Assembly: GCA_002163975.1 (NCBI GenBank)
Contig: CP019636.1
Location: forward strand, 5,707,501 to 5,771,500
DNA length: 64,000 nt
Direction of reading: 5' to 3'
Source: Nostocales cyanobacterium HT-58-2
GTDB lineage: Bacteria > Cyanobacteriota > Cyanobacteriia > Cyanobacteriales > Nostocaceae
Numbering within the stretch: the first letter of the stretch is position 1; the number at the start of each line of letters is the position of its first letter. Shown in pieces: positions 44,146-53,687 of this stretch. Both the position numbers and the translations under genes were made by a program. Under the pieces are notes generated by a model, which was not told the DNA's origin, searched no databases, and worked only from the letters and a program-made list of their open reading frames with translations.

Positions 44146-45081
44146 CTACCTAACTGTGTTCTGCAAAGTTTCGATGACTCCGTACATTTGTACGGGATCA
44201 AGGACTCGCAGTAAGCTGCTTTGAGTCACAATACCTATTCCAGTTCCTCTATCCCAAGACACCACTAATCTTCGCAGATGTCGGCGTTGCATCTCCACAA
44301 GAGCAGTCCATAAAGAATCTTCAGGATTGAGCAGAAAAAGCGGTGCACTCATCACAGTTTGTGCCCGAACTTCAGATAGGTTCACTTCCAGTGCCTGAAA
44401 TTGCACAATATCGCGTTCAGTGACAATTCCGACGGGAATATGAACAAATTGTCCTAAATCAGACTGCAGTTTTTCCTCAGTAATCACAACACAGCTAATC
44501 CGGAATTCTGCCATGACTTGAGCCAAACTCAATACTGAAGCAGTCATAGGGGCACGAATCACTTGAGTTGACATGACATCTGCCACACGCATGAACTTTA
44601 AGAGGTGAATAGGGCGTAAAATGCTACGAATACTCTCGTGAGAAACGACACCAATAAGTTCACCCTTTTGTCCTACTATCGGCAGATGGCGAATGCGATA
44701 CCGCCGAAATAAAAATAAAGCAGCAAAAACATCTTTCAAAGCAGCTTGCTCTAGGGTAATCACTGGATGTGTCATGACCTCAGCGATTGTCATCTTTTTA
44801 AAGTCGATGCCATCTGCTGTTAGCCTGACAATATCCCGTTCTGTAAAAATCCCCAGTAACTCTGTTCCCTTCATCACTAAGACACAGCTAGAGCCTGTCT
44901 CATTTACGGTAAATGCATTTGAGGGTGAATCAACATCAGATATTGAGCAACTGTGAATTCGCTTTTGGTTCATTAAAGTAATGACATCTACCAGCGATGT
45001 TTTTGGTGCAACAGTCAATGGGTTATAGTCTATTGCCGCCTCTATAACTGGTTCATTCAGCAGCAGGTCATCAAGTTGCAT
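44146..45081 (-). CDS. Four-CBS-domain protein
   Basis: 311 residues made of two Bateman modules (four CBS motifs). Typical CBS strands are seen as LLGIFTERDIVRLTADG, ELIGVVSHESIRSIL, VGIVTERDIVQFQAL and GIGIVTQSSLLRVLD, each ending a repeat of about 60-70 residues. No attached catalytic domain is present. Stand-alone CBS proteins of this kind bind adenine nucleotides and regulate partner proteins; in cyanobacteria they are also fused to sensor kinases. ATG start; transcribed away from pyrB across a 348-bp gap where nothing else was recognised. Partner unknown. Confidence 0.88.
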   Translation of the reverse strand: MQLDDLLLNEPVIEAAIDYNPLTVAPKTSLVDVITLMNQKRIHSCSISDVDSPSNAFTVNETGSSCVLVMKGTELLGIFTERDIVRLTADGIDFKKMTIAEVMTHPVITLEQAALKDVFAALFLFRRYRIRHLPIVGQKGELIGVVSHESIRSILRPIHLLKFMRVADVMSTQVIRAPMTASVLSLAQVMAEFRISCVVITEEKLQSDLGQFVHIPVGIVTERDIVQFQALEVNLSEVRAQTVMSAPLFLLNPEDSLWTALVEMQRRHLRRLVVSWDRGTGIGIVTQSSLLRVLDPVQMYGVIETLQNTVR

Positions 45082-45429
45082 AGCTGATTTATTTAGGGAA
45101 CACTGTTACCTAATGTAGCAAGACGTAACAGATTTCCTTAAGTGTTTCCATTTGTTGTAAATTTTTTCACTTTTCGTTACATTTGCTTGTCGCCCAGAAT
45201 TGAAGGGCAATTGAGGCTGGCTGGTATCTATTTTAATAAATGCCGAGTGGTATGATTTCCTCTGCAAAAGTAAATTAAAAAACTGTGGAGATGCGTTAAA
45301 ATAGGCGCCAAACAATACGATTGAGAAAAGCCAAACTCGCAAGCAGCCTCCAACAGGTGCTACAGGTGTGCATCGAAGATCTTATGACAGTACGCTGCGT
45401 GTCTCTAGGCCGCAAATTCTTAGCTATTT

Positions 45430-46419
45430 ATGTCTAATACCACCTGGACTCGTCACCACATTCTCTCCCTCGCTGACTTTACGATCGCTGAGTACGATAC
45501 TGTTTTGCAAACTGCTGCCAGTTTTCAAGAGGTTCTATCACGGCGCACGAAGAAAGTCCCAACCTTGCAGGGACAGGTCGTGGCGAATTTATTTTTTGAA
45601 CCATCCACCCGTACTCGCAGCAGTTTTGAACTTGCTGCTAAGCGCCTATCGGCAGACACTCTGAACTTTGCCTCAGGAACCTCTTCCATGACAAAAGGAG
45701 AGACGATTCTTGACACGGCAAAGACTTACTTGGCAATGGGAACTGATATCATGGTGATTCGCCATCGGGAAGCTGGAGTCCCCAATGCGATCGCCCAAGA
45801 AATGGATCGCCTCGGTGTACGAGTCAGCGTCCTCAATGCTGGTGATGGTCAACACGAGCATCCTTCCCAAGCTCTGCTAGACTTATTTACTATCTGTACT
45901 CTTCTTGACCCCGAGCTTCCCCGAGTCGAACTTTTAAAAGATAAAAAGATTGCCATTGTTGGGGATATTCTCCATTCGCGGGTAGCACGCTCGAATATCT
46001 GGAGTTTGACAGCAAGTGGCGCTCACGTGCATTTAGCAGCACCACCCACCCTCTTACCAAAATTATTTGCAGATTACGGAGAGGATAGACCAGGTAAAGT
46101 GTTTCTCCACTGGGAGCTAGAATCCGCTTTGCAAGATGCTGATTTTGTTATGACTTTGCGCTTGCAAAAGGAACGGATGAGCGCCCATTTATTGCCTTCT
46201 TTGCGAGAATATCACCAAATGTTTGGTATGACACACTCAAGACTGAAACTGTGCCAGCCAAACGTCAAAGTTTTGCATCCTGGTCCAGTTAACCGTGGTG
46301 TCGAAATTAGCTCAGAGTTGATGGATGACCCGGAATTTAGCCTCATTCAAGCTCAAGTGACCAGTGGTGTTGCTGTTCGCATGGCTCTGCTGTATTTGAT
46401 AGGGAGTGGAAAGGCTTAA
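45430..46419 (+). CDS. pyrB: Aspartate carbamoyltransferase catalytic chain
   Basis: 329 residues. It condenses carbamoyl phosphate with aspartate in pyrimidine synthesis. The carbamoyl-phosphate site is [18 protein letters not shown] and the loop [38 protein letters not shown] follows. The aspartate domain has [27 protein letters not shown] and the [11 protein letters not shown] turn. ATG start, full length. Single gene. Confidence 0.97.
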   Translation: MSNTTWTRHHILSLADFTIAEYDTVLQTAASFQEVLSRRTKKVPTLQGQVVANLFFEPSTRTRSSFELAAKRLSADTLNFASGTSSMTKGETILDTAKTYLAMGTDIMVIRHREAGVPNAIAQEMDRLGVRVSVLNAGDGQHEHPSQALLDLFTICTLLDPELPRVELLKDKKIAIVGDILHSRVARSNIWSLTASGAHVHLAAPPTLLPKLFADYGEDRPGKVFLHWELESALQDADFVMTLRLQKERMSAHLLPSLREYHQMFGMTHSRLKLCQPNVKVLHPGPVNRGVEISSELMDDPEFSLIQAQVTSGVAVRMALLYLIGSGKA

Positions 46420-46583
46420 GCGTTTTATTGATCAAGTAGAAGACTTCTGAGTGAAACTCGTTAAATCAGTTGCAGTCCAAGGTATATTTTTAACAGTCTA
46501 AAAAAGCAGAAATTTAGGTATACCTCAGATTTTCTGCACTCTATTTTCCGAGTTAGTCACAAGTCAACAGTAGTCAAACACCC

Positions 46584-47609
46584 ATGAAAAGGGAACTTTT
46601 TACAGCAGGAATTGTTTTCTTATCCTTGTTAGCACCAGTCAAAGCATCAGCCGCAAATTTTAGCCAGATATTTGTCTTCGGTGATAGTTTCGTTGACACT
46701 GGTAATGTATTCCAAGCAACTAGAAATACGACAGGAATAGGATTTCCCTCAAGTCCACCCTACTTTGAGGGACGTTTTGCCAATGGACCAGTTTGGGTGG
46801 ATTATCTCTCCTCATCTCTAGGATTAAACCAAACCAATTTTGCCTTTGGTGGAGCTACCACAGGAAGAGGTAACACTATTGAGAAGAACTTTAATCTCGA
46901 ATTTCCTGGATTGCAGGAGCAAATTGAGAATTTTACAGCAGCTAACCCAGCAGCAGACTCAAACGCACTGTATATCGTGTCGGCTGGTGGTAGTGACTAC
47001 CTCAGCGCTGGTGTGACAAACCCTACTGAGCCTGTAAATAATTTGATAAATGGAATAAAGTCCCTAGCTGCAGTTGGTGCTCGAAATATACTGGTGTCAA
47101 ATGTGTTAGATTTAGGAAAACTTCCTGCGACTAACAAGAATCCCGAAATTTCCAGTCAACTCAATGGTTTAACTCAAATCCACAACTCTCTATTGAGGAC
47201 GCGTCTTACTGATTTAAGTCAACAATTAGGTATCAAAATAACACCTCTCGATACGAGTTCCATTTTGAACCGGAGGTTTAATAATCCTAGTGAATTTGGT
47301 TTGACAAATGTGACTGACGCTTGTCTCAATCTCAATGCTGGGACAATTTGTTCTAATCCAAATGAATTTGCATTCTGGGATAATACCCATCCCACAACAC
47401 GTGTTCACAGAATTCTAGCAGAAGTCGCACTCTCAGCTGTTCAGACTCAGTCAGTTCCCAGACCTACTGCTGCAATTCCACCTCGGTCTGTTCCTGAACC
47501 TTCTACGATGTTGGCTCTATTAGCTTTAGGTGCTGTCAGTGTAGTAGGAACACTACAGCATCAACACAAGAAGTTGGTCCCATCTCCAATATTTTGTAGG
47601 ATGCGTTAG
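46584..47609 (+). CDS. Secreted SGNH/GDSL hydrolase with PEP-CTERM anchor
   Basis: 341 residues. A signal peptide (ELFTAGIVFLSLLAPVKASA) is followed by the GDSL esterase fold: block I FVFGDSFVDTGN with the nucleophile Ser, block III-like SAGGSDYLSAG, and block V FWDNTHPTTRVH with the catalytic Asp and His. A C-terminal PEP-CTERM sorting signal (VPEPSTMLALLALGAVSVVG plus basic residues) suggests processing by an exosortase and export to the envelope or extracellular matrix. The last codons and the stop come from a palindromic repeat at 47596. Substrate unknown, probably an ester or acetylated glycan. Confidence 0.9.
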   Translation: MKRELFTAGIVFLSLLAPVKASAANFSQIFVFGDSFVDTGNVFQATRNTTGIGFPSSPPYFEGRFANGPVWVDYLSSSLGLNQTNFAFGGATTGRGNTIEKNFNLEFPGLQEQIENFTAANPAADSNALYIVSAGGSDYLSAGVTNPTEPVNNLINGIKSLAAVGARNILVSNVLDLGKLPATNKNPEISSQLNGLTQIHNSLLRTRLTDLSQQLGIKITPLDTSSILNRRFNNPSEFGLTNVTDACLNLNAGTICSNPNEFAFWDNTHPTTRVHRILAEVALSAVQTQSVPRPTAAIPPRSVPEPSTMLALLALGAVSVVGTLQHQHKKLVPSPIFCRMR

Positions 47610-47721
47610 CCTTGCGTAACGCATCATTTGCTCGGATAGCATGGGTTACGCTTTGCTAACCCATCCTACATCAATGAAATGACTCAGACAGCATGGGTTA
47701 CGCTGAGCTAACCCATCCTAC
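47596..47721. repeat. Three palindromic REP-like units
   Basis: Related hairpins at 47596-47625, 47639-47669 and 47691-47721; the last two are 31-bp units GCATGGGTTACGC..GCTAACCCATCCTAC differing at three positions, and the first is a divergent relative (GTAGGATGCGTTAGC..GCGTAACGCATC). The first unit overlaps the GDSL gene and supplies its stop codon. Confidence 0.8.
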
Positions 47722-47742
47722 ATTAATTCGCGTCGAGCTACT

Positions 47743-47775
47743 TAAAAACTGATTTTTGTTAAAAATCAGTTTTTA
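47743..47775. terminator. Bidirectional terminator between convergent genes
   Basis: TAAAAACTGATTTTT (47743-47757) and AAAAATCAGTTTTTA (47761-47775) form a perfect 15-bp stem with a 3-nt loop. A and T tracts lie at both ends. It separates the convergent GDSL hydrolase and PmbA genes and can serve both. Confidence 0.8.
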
Positions 47776-47835
47776 GCTAGTGGGATTTCATGCATCTCAT
47801 GATTTTTTGTAAGAGTTCATTTCAACTTTGAGGTG

Positions 47836-49179
47836 TTAATTTTCCCCAGTGATTGACAATCCATCAATCCAGATTCTGGGACACACGCCTCCTGGTGTCA
47901 ACTCTGGTTCTTTTTCCACAAAAATAATCGATTTGAGGAGTTCTAAAAAATCTCCAGCAACGGTTGCTGACTCAATGCTTGTTTTCACACCATTGTTGAC
48001 CAACCAACCATCAAATGGTAACGAAAAAGAACCTTGTAAGGCTTTCACCCCTGCATGGAGAGCTTGTAAATCATCAATAAGAATGACATTTTCTGCTGTT
48101 TCCAAGCTCAATTCTTGTTCAGTTGATGCGGCTGCAAAGACATGATAGAAGTTGGGGCTGACAGTCACTTTTGCACCAATATTGGCGTTACCTGTTGGCT
48201 TGGCATTCATCCTTTTTGCAGTTCCTGCACTGTGGAGAAAACCTGTTAAGACCCCATTTTCAATTAATGAGATTTTGCGGGTGGGAGTTCCTTCACCATC
48301 GAAGGTTTCAGCACCGACATTTGCTGGATGTAGTGCATCGTCATACACCGAAAGCAAGGGAGAAGCAATTTGTTTGCCTAAATCATCAGGGGTTGATAGG
48401 CTTTGCTTATCTAGAATGCTTTGAGCATTAAACAAGTTAGAAAAAGCACCCAATAAACTCAAGAAAGCATCTGGTGAGAAAACAACTCGATATTTACCAG
48501 ACTTGATTTTTTCATAGTTCAAGTGGCTGATAGTTTTCTCGGCAGTTTCTTTGATGCAACCGTTGATATCTAGATGTTCTAAACTTTTGCTAATTCTAAA
48601 AGCGCCACCACTGCGAGGTTTTTTCCCGTCTTCCTCGGTTTTGCTATAAAGATAAATTGATGCTATTGAGCCGGATTCAGTTCTCATCGCGCCATCGCTG
48701 TTGAGATAAAATCTGTCAAAATCTCTTTGCGCCAAACTGTTATAAGGGACTCCTTGAATAGCTGGATGAGCTGCGAGGACTTCTTTCTCAGCAGCTAACA
48801 GACTTTCAATCAATTGAGAAACAGCAACTTGGGGTGCTTTTTCGTGTGATGAATTAGAAATGGGAACAGTAGATTCTGGGCTAAAATCAGGGACATTTTC
48901 TTTCACACCAAAGAAACTTGCTTCATAAGCTGTTTTTAAAGCTAATTCAAGTCCTTTGGGATCTACATCTGTTGTGCTGGTAACACCCATTGTATTGTCT
49001 TCATTCCAGACGCGCACAGTGACACCAGAAAGATTAGAGGCTTTCACTTGCTTAGGCTCACCTTGATCCACTTGCACGCTCGTTCCATCTGCTGTTGAGC
49101 CATAAATATCAAATTTTTTGATGCCAAGCTTACTAGCACTTTCCTTGGCGTAATTTGCAATCTCGTTAATATTCGCCAT
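47836..49179 (-). CDS. pmbA: TldE/PmbA-family subunit of the TldD/TldE protease
   Basis: 447 residues from ATG at 49179 (ANINEIANYAKESASKLG); the frame extends through a dispersed palindrome to 49251, which is not credible coding. The TldD/PmbA fold is visible in SGVTVRVWNEDNTMGVTSTT and YRVVFSPDAFLSLLGAFSNL, and GAETFDGEGTPTRKISLIEN is shared with TldD, but the HExxxH zinc site is absent, as in TldE. It forms a heterodimer with TldD, encoded about 200 bp upstream on the same strand. The complex degrades unfolded peptides and matures some ribosomal peptides in other bacteria. Confidence 0.92.
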   Translation of the reverse strand: MANINEIANYAKESASKLGIKKFDIYGSTADGTSVQVDQGEPKQVKASNLSGVTVRVWNEDNTMGVTSTTDVDPKGLELALKTAYEASFFGVKENVPDFSPESTVPISNSSHEKAPQVAVSQLIESLLAAEKEVLAAHPAIQGVPYNSLAQRDFDRFYLNSDGAMRTESGSIASIYLYSKTEEDGKKPRSGGAFRISKSLEHLDINGCIKETAEKTISHLNYEKIKSGKYRVVFSPDAFLSLLGAFSNLFNAQSILDKQSLSTPDDLGKQIASPLLSVYDDALHPANVGAETFDGEGTPTRKISLIENGVLTGFLHSAGTAKRMNAKPTGNANIGAKVTVSPNFYHVFAAASTEQELSLETAENVILIDDLQALHAGVKALQGSFSLPFDGWLVNNGVKTSIESATVAGDFLELLKSIIFVEKEPELTPGGVCPRIWIDGLSITGEN

Positions 49180-49216
49180 AATTCGTCTATTTTGAATGCG
49201 TGAATTTTGGATTTCA

Positions 49217-49273
49217 AACCACAGATACACACGGATAAACACAGATGTCATTTATCTGTGTGCATCTGTGGTT
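49217..49273. repeat. Dispersed palindrome of the AACCACAGAT family, second copy
   Basis: AACCACAGATACACACGGAT on the left and ATCTGTGTGCATCTGTGGTT on the right form a long hairpin between tldD and pmbA. The ends match the palindrome at 28697-28741. Upstream, 49290-49370 holds further GC-rich repeat sequence with HIP1. Confidence 0.75.
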
Positions 49274-49381
49274 CAAAAAATACTCGTCTACAGGTGAGCA
49301 ATTGCGCAGAGCGCACGCCTTACGGCGATCGCGCCTTGCGCGGTTTCCTTCGGGAGTCTCACCCACCCAAGCGACAATAAT

Positions 49382-50854
49382 TTAGCGTCCACCCACAGTA
49401 ATCGAGTCAACTTTGATGTGTGGCTGTCCTACTGTTGTATAGATACTGCCACTGACAGAACCACAAAAACCTGGTGCAAGGGACAAATCTTGGGAACACA
49501 TGGAAATTTTGTTCATAATTTCCTTCGCTTCACCAATCAGGATGGCTCCTTTTAGTGGCTTGGTGATTTTGCCATTTTCAATCAAATAAGCTTCGTCTAC
49601 ACCAAAGTTAAATTGACCTGTAGCACCAACGCTACCACCGCCCATCTTTTTGCAGTAGATACCTTTATCTATAGAAGCAAACAAATCATCAATGCTATAC
49701 TCGCCAGGAGCAATGTAAGTATTACGCATCCGGCTAGCAGCGGCAAAGGTAAAATTCTGACGGCGTCCGCTACCAGTTCTGGGGTGTCCTGTGCGCACTG
49801 AACCTGCTCTATCTGCCAAGAAGTTCTTCAAAACACCTTTTTCAATTAAGAGTGTTCTTTGGGCTGGCATACCTTCGTCGTCCATATCAATTGTACCGAA
49901 GGCATTGTCGGTTCGCCCTTCATCCCAAGCAGTGAGGGCTTCGTGAGCAATTTTTTCACCTTTCTTATCAGAGAAGGGAGAGGTGTTGCGTTCAATTTGA
50001 GTGGTTTCTAGCAGATGTCCGCACGCCTCATGGAAGATAACCCCACCGAAATGATTCGCCATAATAATGGGGTAAGTGCCTGATTCGACATAATCAGCGT
50101 AGAGCATTTTTCCTGCTGATTCTGCAATGTGCTCTGCTGCTTCTTTATAATCCCACGTTGTTAAGAAATTGGGGTCACTGGTGTTACCGGCACGTTCAGC
50201 GATGGAAGCGCGATTCGCACCGTCAGCGCACAAAAGAATCAGTCCTACTGATTGAGTCAGGCGAATATCGCGAGCAAAAGTACCATCACTAGCAGCGACT
50301 AAGACTTCCTGCCAATCACGGAAATAGGTGGCGCGGCGTGATTGTACATGGCTTGCTTTTTGCTGGAGCTGGGCAGTACCATCAAGCAGAAATTCTCCCA
50401 TTTCTCGCATTGAACTACACAGAGGTAGCCAGCCATCTTTGCCTCTTTTAGTGGCATAATCCCGCAGCAGTTCCAGGTTGATTTCTGGGATAAAAGCATT
50501 GGGAGCAGGAAGCTGCAATCCCAGGATAGAAAGACCTTTTTCTAAAGCTGCTTTCAAACCAGAAAAAGAAAGGTCATTGGTGCTGACGTAGCAGTCAGCT
50601 TTGCCACGAAATACTCTGACTCCTGCACCTGTAGAAAGACGCGGTGTAATACTGGTGATGGCGTCTTCTTCTGCAAGACAGCTAATATAGTTAACACGCT
50701 CTAAGAAAAATTCAATAAAATCAGCACCAGCGGCGCGTCCCAATCCTAGAAGGGTAGACAGGGGCGCTTCCCAGGATTCATCAAATCGCTCTGGTGTGGA
50801 GGAGTATTGTAAAGAGGGAAGTTGTTTGGAGAGCAGTAGAGTATTTGTAAGCAT
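49382..50854 (-). CDS. tldD: Metalloprotease TldD
   Basis: 490 residues. The catalytic zinc site HExxxH is in [16 protein letters not shown]; the shared TldD/PmbA core has [60 protein letters not shown] and [23 protein letters not shown] start, full length. Together with the PmbA/TldE protein encoded downstream it forms the cytosolic TldD/TldE protease. Confidence 0.95.
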   Translation of the reverse strand: MLTNTLLLSKQLPSLQYSSTPERFDESWEAPLSTLLGLGRAAGADFIEFFLERVNYISCLAEEDAITSITPRLSTGAGVRVFRGKADCYVSTNDLSFSGLKAALEKGLSILGLQLPAPNAFIPEINLELLRDYATKRGKDGWLPLCSSMREMGEFLLDGTAQLQQKASHVQSRRATYFRDWQEVLVAASDGTFARDIRLTQSVGLILLCADGANRASIAERAGNTSDPNFLTTWDYKEAAEHIAESAGKMLYADYVESGTYPIIMANHFGGVIFHEACGHLLETTQIERNTSPFSDKKGEKIAHEALTAWDEGRTDNAFGTIDMDDEGMPAQRTLLIEKGVLKNFLADRAGSVRTGHPRTGSGRRQNFTFAAASRMRNTYIAPGEYSIDDLFASIDKGIYCKKMGGGSVGATGQFNFGVDEAYLIENGKITKPLKGAILIGEAKEIMNKISMCSQDLSLAPGFCGSVSGSIYTTVGQPHIKVDSITVGGR

Positions 50855-50989
50855 CAGTAGCCTCAGAAAGCTGGCGTTATCAGAGAATTAACTGAATAAT
50901 CCGCGTGTGTTCAGTCTAACAAATCAGTGGAAGTCCCAGTAGGAATGAAGGTGGTAGAGGTTTCCCCACCCGGCAAATGAGCAAGATAA

Positions 50990-51100
50990 GTCAGTAGACG
51001 ACGAAACCCTGCCTATCTTACACCTAATTATCAAGCGAACATCTTTGGACTGGTAGCGATCACAGTTCTCATTGGGATGATTAGCTTCGCCTTTGCTTAG
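50990..51100 (+). pseudogene. Possible small single-span membrane protein, start lost or frameshifted
   Basis: A 37-codon frame reads SRRRNPAYLTPNYQANIFGL followed by VAITVLIGMISFAFA and TAG: a basic N-terminus and one clean membrane helix, as in small thylakoid subunits. It opens with GTC right after a stop, so there is no legal start in frame. An ATG at 50977 one frame off begins MSKISQ, so a single-base frameshift would join them. I do not recognise the family. The rest of the 50855-51460 gap shows nothing else. Confidence 0.35.
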
Positions 51101-51460
51101 ATAGCTTGGTTAAAATCCTGTTGAAACGCAGCCTCCGTATATTTACTGGAACTACTAGCAGCATAGCGTAAACATAGCTATATTTCTCCGTGAAATTTCG
51201 CTTTATTCAAAATGAGAGGCAATATTAAACTGACATTATTATTTTTCAAAGTTCAAATTTTTGCTTTTTAGTAATTCATTTATAAGCAGATTTTTCCTTA
51301 ATTGTTCTTCTATACTGTTATTTATAAATAGGCTGATTTTTCAACACATTTTTAGGAAGTTACCATATTTTTTACTGAAAACCAGTAAGAACAGGTTTAG
51401 TTTTTTCAATATATTCTATAAAACTCTCTCCTATAATTCTCAAAAACGATTTTCTCTTCA

Positions 51461-52495
51461 ATGAAATTACAAAAATTAGAAAGTATAAGAGGATTTGCAG
51501 CAATTTATGTTCTGCTAGGACACCTGATAGGCGCATACAATAAAACATCCTATTTTTCTATAGCTTTTCGATTTGGTCAAGAAGCAGTGATGTTATTTTT
51601 TCTGTTGTCAGGATTTGTCATTTATTACTCCTCAAATAAATATCAAATCAAAAGCTTTAAAAATTATTTTATCCGAAGAATTAGAAGAATTTATCCCTTG
51701 TTTATTTGTACGTTATTTTTATCTTATGTTTTTGCTAGTTTAACAGCAGGTAATTTCATCCTTATAGACAAATTCAATTTGATAGGAAACCTTCTCATGT
51801 TGCAAGATTTCTCTACAGGAAAACCAGGTATTTGGTTTAACCCTTTTTTAGAGAATCTTCCACTGTGGTCACTCTCTTATGAGTGGTGGTTTTATATGAT
51901 GTTTTTTCCTATTGATACTTTTTTCCCAAACAAGTTTCAAAAGTACACAGTTATAGGAATCTCAATAACAGGATATGTGACCTACTTTACTTATTCAAAT
52001 CAAGTCTCAATAATTTTGATGTACTTCGTAATCTGGTGGAGTGGAGTTGAACTAGCAAAAGAGTATTGTCAGAAAGCCAAAGTTACCTTTTCAGGACAAA
52101 AGCTTACAATAATTACACTGGCTCTCTTTTGTCTACTCTTACTATTCCAAGTCATGACATATAAGGGTAAGCTTTATTTTGGAATTCATCCAATTCTTGA
52201 GCTTAGACACTTCTTTATGGCTTTAATACTTATCATTCTTGGTATAGCTTGGCAGAATTTAAGTTTTTTTGGTTTTAAATATACAATTGGTTGGTTTTGT
52301 ATATTTGCTCCTATCTCTTATGGAATATACATTTTGCATATTCCAATAATGATATCTTTCAATATATTTAAAGCTATCAATCATTCAGTTCTAGAAATTA
52401 TTCTTTCATTAGCTCTGACTTTACTCTTGGCGTACCTACTAGAAGTTAAGTTACAAAAGAAGATTAATAAATTTTCTGCCAAATTTATTGTGTGA
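51461..52495 (+). CDS. Acyltransferase 3 family membrane O-acyltransferase
   Basis: 344 residues with about ten membrane helices. The N-terminal LESIRGFAAIYVLLGHLIGA carries the Arg and catalytic His typical of OafA/YrhL acyltransferases; FLLSGFVIYY, FIRRIRRIYPLF and PLWSLSYEWWFYM follow, the last containing the conserved SxExxFY-like motif. These enzymes O-acetylate or otherwise acylate surface sugars using cytosolic acyl-CoA. AT-rich. It is on the + strand, convergent with the polysaccharide gene run, and probably decorates its product. Confidence 0.9.
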   Translation: MKLQKLESIRGFAAIYVLLGHLIGAYNKTSYFSIAFRFGQEAVMLFFLLSGFVIYYSSNKYQIKSFKNYFIRRIRRIYPLFICTLFLSYVFASLTAGNFILIDKFNLIGNLLMLQDFSTGKPGIWFNPFLENLPLWSLSYEWWFYMMFFPIDTFFPNKFQKYTVIGISITGYVTYFTYSNQVSIILMYFVIWWSGVELAKEYCQKAKVTFSGQKLTIITLALFCLLLLFQVMTYKGKLYFGIHPILELRHFFMALILIILGIAWQNLSFFGFKYTIGWFCIFAPISYGIYILHIPIMISFNIFKAINHSVLEIILSLALTLLLAYLLEVKLQKKINKFSAKFIV

Positions 52496-52522
52496 AATAG
52501 GCTGCTGTATTTATAATAATTG

Positions 52523-53092
52523 TTAATTATTATACTTAAATCTTTCTATTACCCCATCATCCCTTTTCTTGACAGGTTGCGCGGGATTACCCGCATAGAT
52601 CGTCATCGGTTCTAAAGAACGCCCAGTGACTCCACCTAATGTCAGCACTGCTCCCCATCCTACAATGACTCCAGGACCAATTACTGACTTAGCTGCAATC
52701 CAACTACTTTCTCGAATATAAATTGGCGCTGCTATAAGTTTAAAATTAGGATGCTTCCAGTCATGGTTTCCTGTGCAGAGGTAAACACCTTGAGACAAAC
52801 AGACATGACTTTCAAGGGTGATAGAGGCGATATTGTCCAGCCATGCATCTTCACCAATCCAAACATAATCCCCTACTGTTAGTCGCCAGGGAAACTTCAC
52901 CCGTACTCCAGGCTTAATACGTACACTTTGACCGATTTTTGCACCAAATAAACGGAGTATCCAAACCTTGAAAGCTGACATAGGCAGCAAATAGCTCTGT
53001 ACCATGGGTGCTCCAACAAAGTACCATAACAGCTGTTTCCATAAGGGAGCACCGGGAGTGTAAGTACCGAGGGTGTAGTTATCTAAACGCAT
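52523..53092 (-). CDS. WcaF-like sugar O-acetyltransferase
   Basis: 189 residues from ATG at 53092; the frame opens at GTG 53110. Left-handed beta-helix acetyltransferase: hexapeptide repeats from IGQSVRIKPGVRVKFPWRLT, VWIGEDAWLDNIASITLESH, and GVYLCTGNHDWKHPNFKLIA with the catalytic His, ending with IGPGVIVGWGAVLTLG and the usual IYAGNPAQPVKKR. It overlaps the preceding DUF218 gene by 14 bp, so they are co-translated. It likely acetylates a sugar of the surface polysaccharide. Confidence 0.9.
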   Translation of the reverse strand: MRLDNYTLGTYTPGAPLWKQLLWYFVGAPMVQSYLLPMSAFKVWILRLFGAKIGQSVRIKPGVRVKFPWRLTVGDYVWIGEDAWLDNIASITLESHVCLSQGVYLCTGNHDWKHPNFKLIAAPIYIRESSWIAAKSVIGPGVIVGWGAVLTLGGVTGRSLEPMTIYAGNPAQPVKKRDDGVIERFKYNN

Positions 53093-53687
53093 AGGATAAG
53101 CAAGCAACACGAGGACTTAGACTAGCTCCCGTTCGACCTGTAAAAATCCAGAAGACAGAGCGGCAGATGTCGCGTAGGATAAGGAGAAAGTATTCTTTGG
53201 GTTGGTTTGAGGAAATAGAAATAGGGGTGAAAGTGATACCCTGACTTCCAAGGACGACAGTAGCGACTGCTTTAGCCCTAAGCATATGAAAGTCGGAGGT
53301 GATGAGATAGATATGCTCAATATTCTGGCTTTTGAAGTCTTTCACAACAGAAGTGAAGTTAGTAACTGTATCAATGGCGCGGTAGTCAAGGTGGACTCGC
53401 TGATCTGAAATACCAGCAGCACGAAAAATCGTACGAGCATTTTTAGGGGGAATCCCAGAAGAAACCCAGATGTTTAAAGAGGGGTGAACTTGGGCTAATT
53501 GAGCAGTGAACTCTTCTCGGTCTTGACCACCGCCAAGAGTTAGAATTGCTTGGGGATAGGGTGCTTGGTAGTAAGCAACTGCCAGTCGAATTGGAATAAT
53601 GCTTAGTAGGATAACGATAAAACCTGCTAAAGCAAAAATCCAATATTTTTTGAGTTGGTGATGTAACTGTTTCACCGATATATTCAC
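53079..53687 (-). CDS. YdcF/ElyC-like DUF218 membrane protein
   Basis: 202 residues. One N-terminal membrane helix (YWIFALAGFIVILLSIIPIR) then the DUF218 domain: AILTLGGGQDREEFTAQLAQ, WVSSGIPPKNA, and EHIYLITSDFHMLRAKAVAT with the conserved SDxxHxxRA motif. Proteins of this type act in envelope polysaccharide metabolism, with a possible nucleotide-like binding site. The start is GTG, forming GTGA with the stop of the FkbM gene upstream, a tight coupling that supports an operon. Confidence 0.88.
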   Translation of the reverse strand: MNISVKQLHHQLKKYWIFALAGFIVILLSIIPIRLAVAYYQAPYPQAILTLGGGQDREEFTAQLAQVHPSLNIWVSSGIPPKNARTIFRAAGISDQRVHLDYRAIDTVTNFTSVVKDFKSQNIEHIYLITSDFHMLRAKAVATVVLGSQGITFTPISISSNQPKEYFLLILRDICRSVFWIFTGRTGASLSPRVACLSYAFR

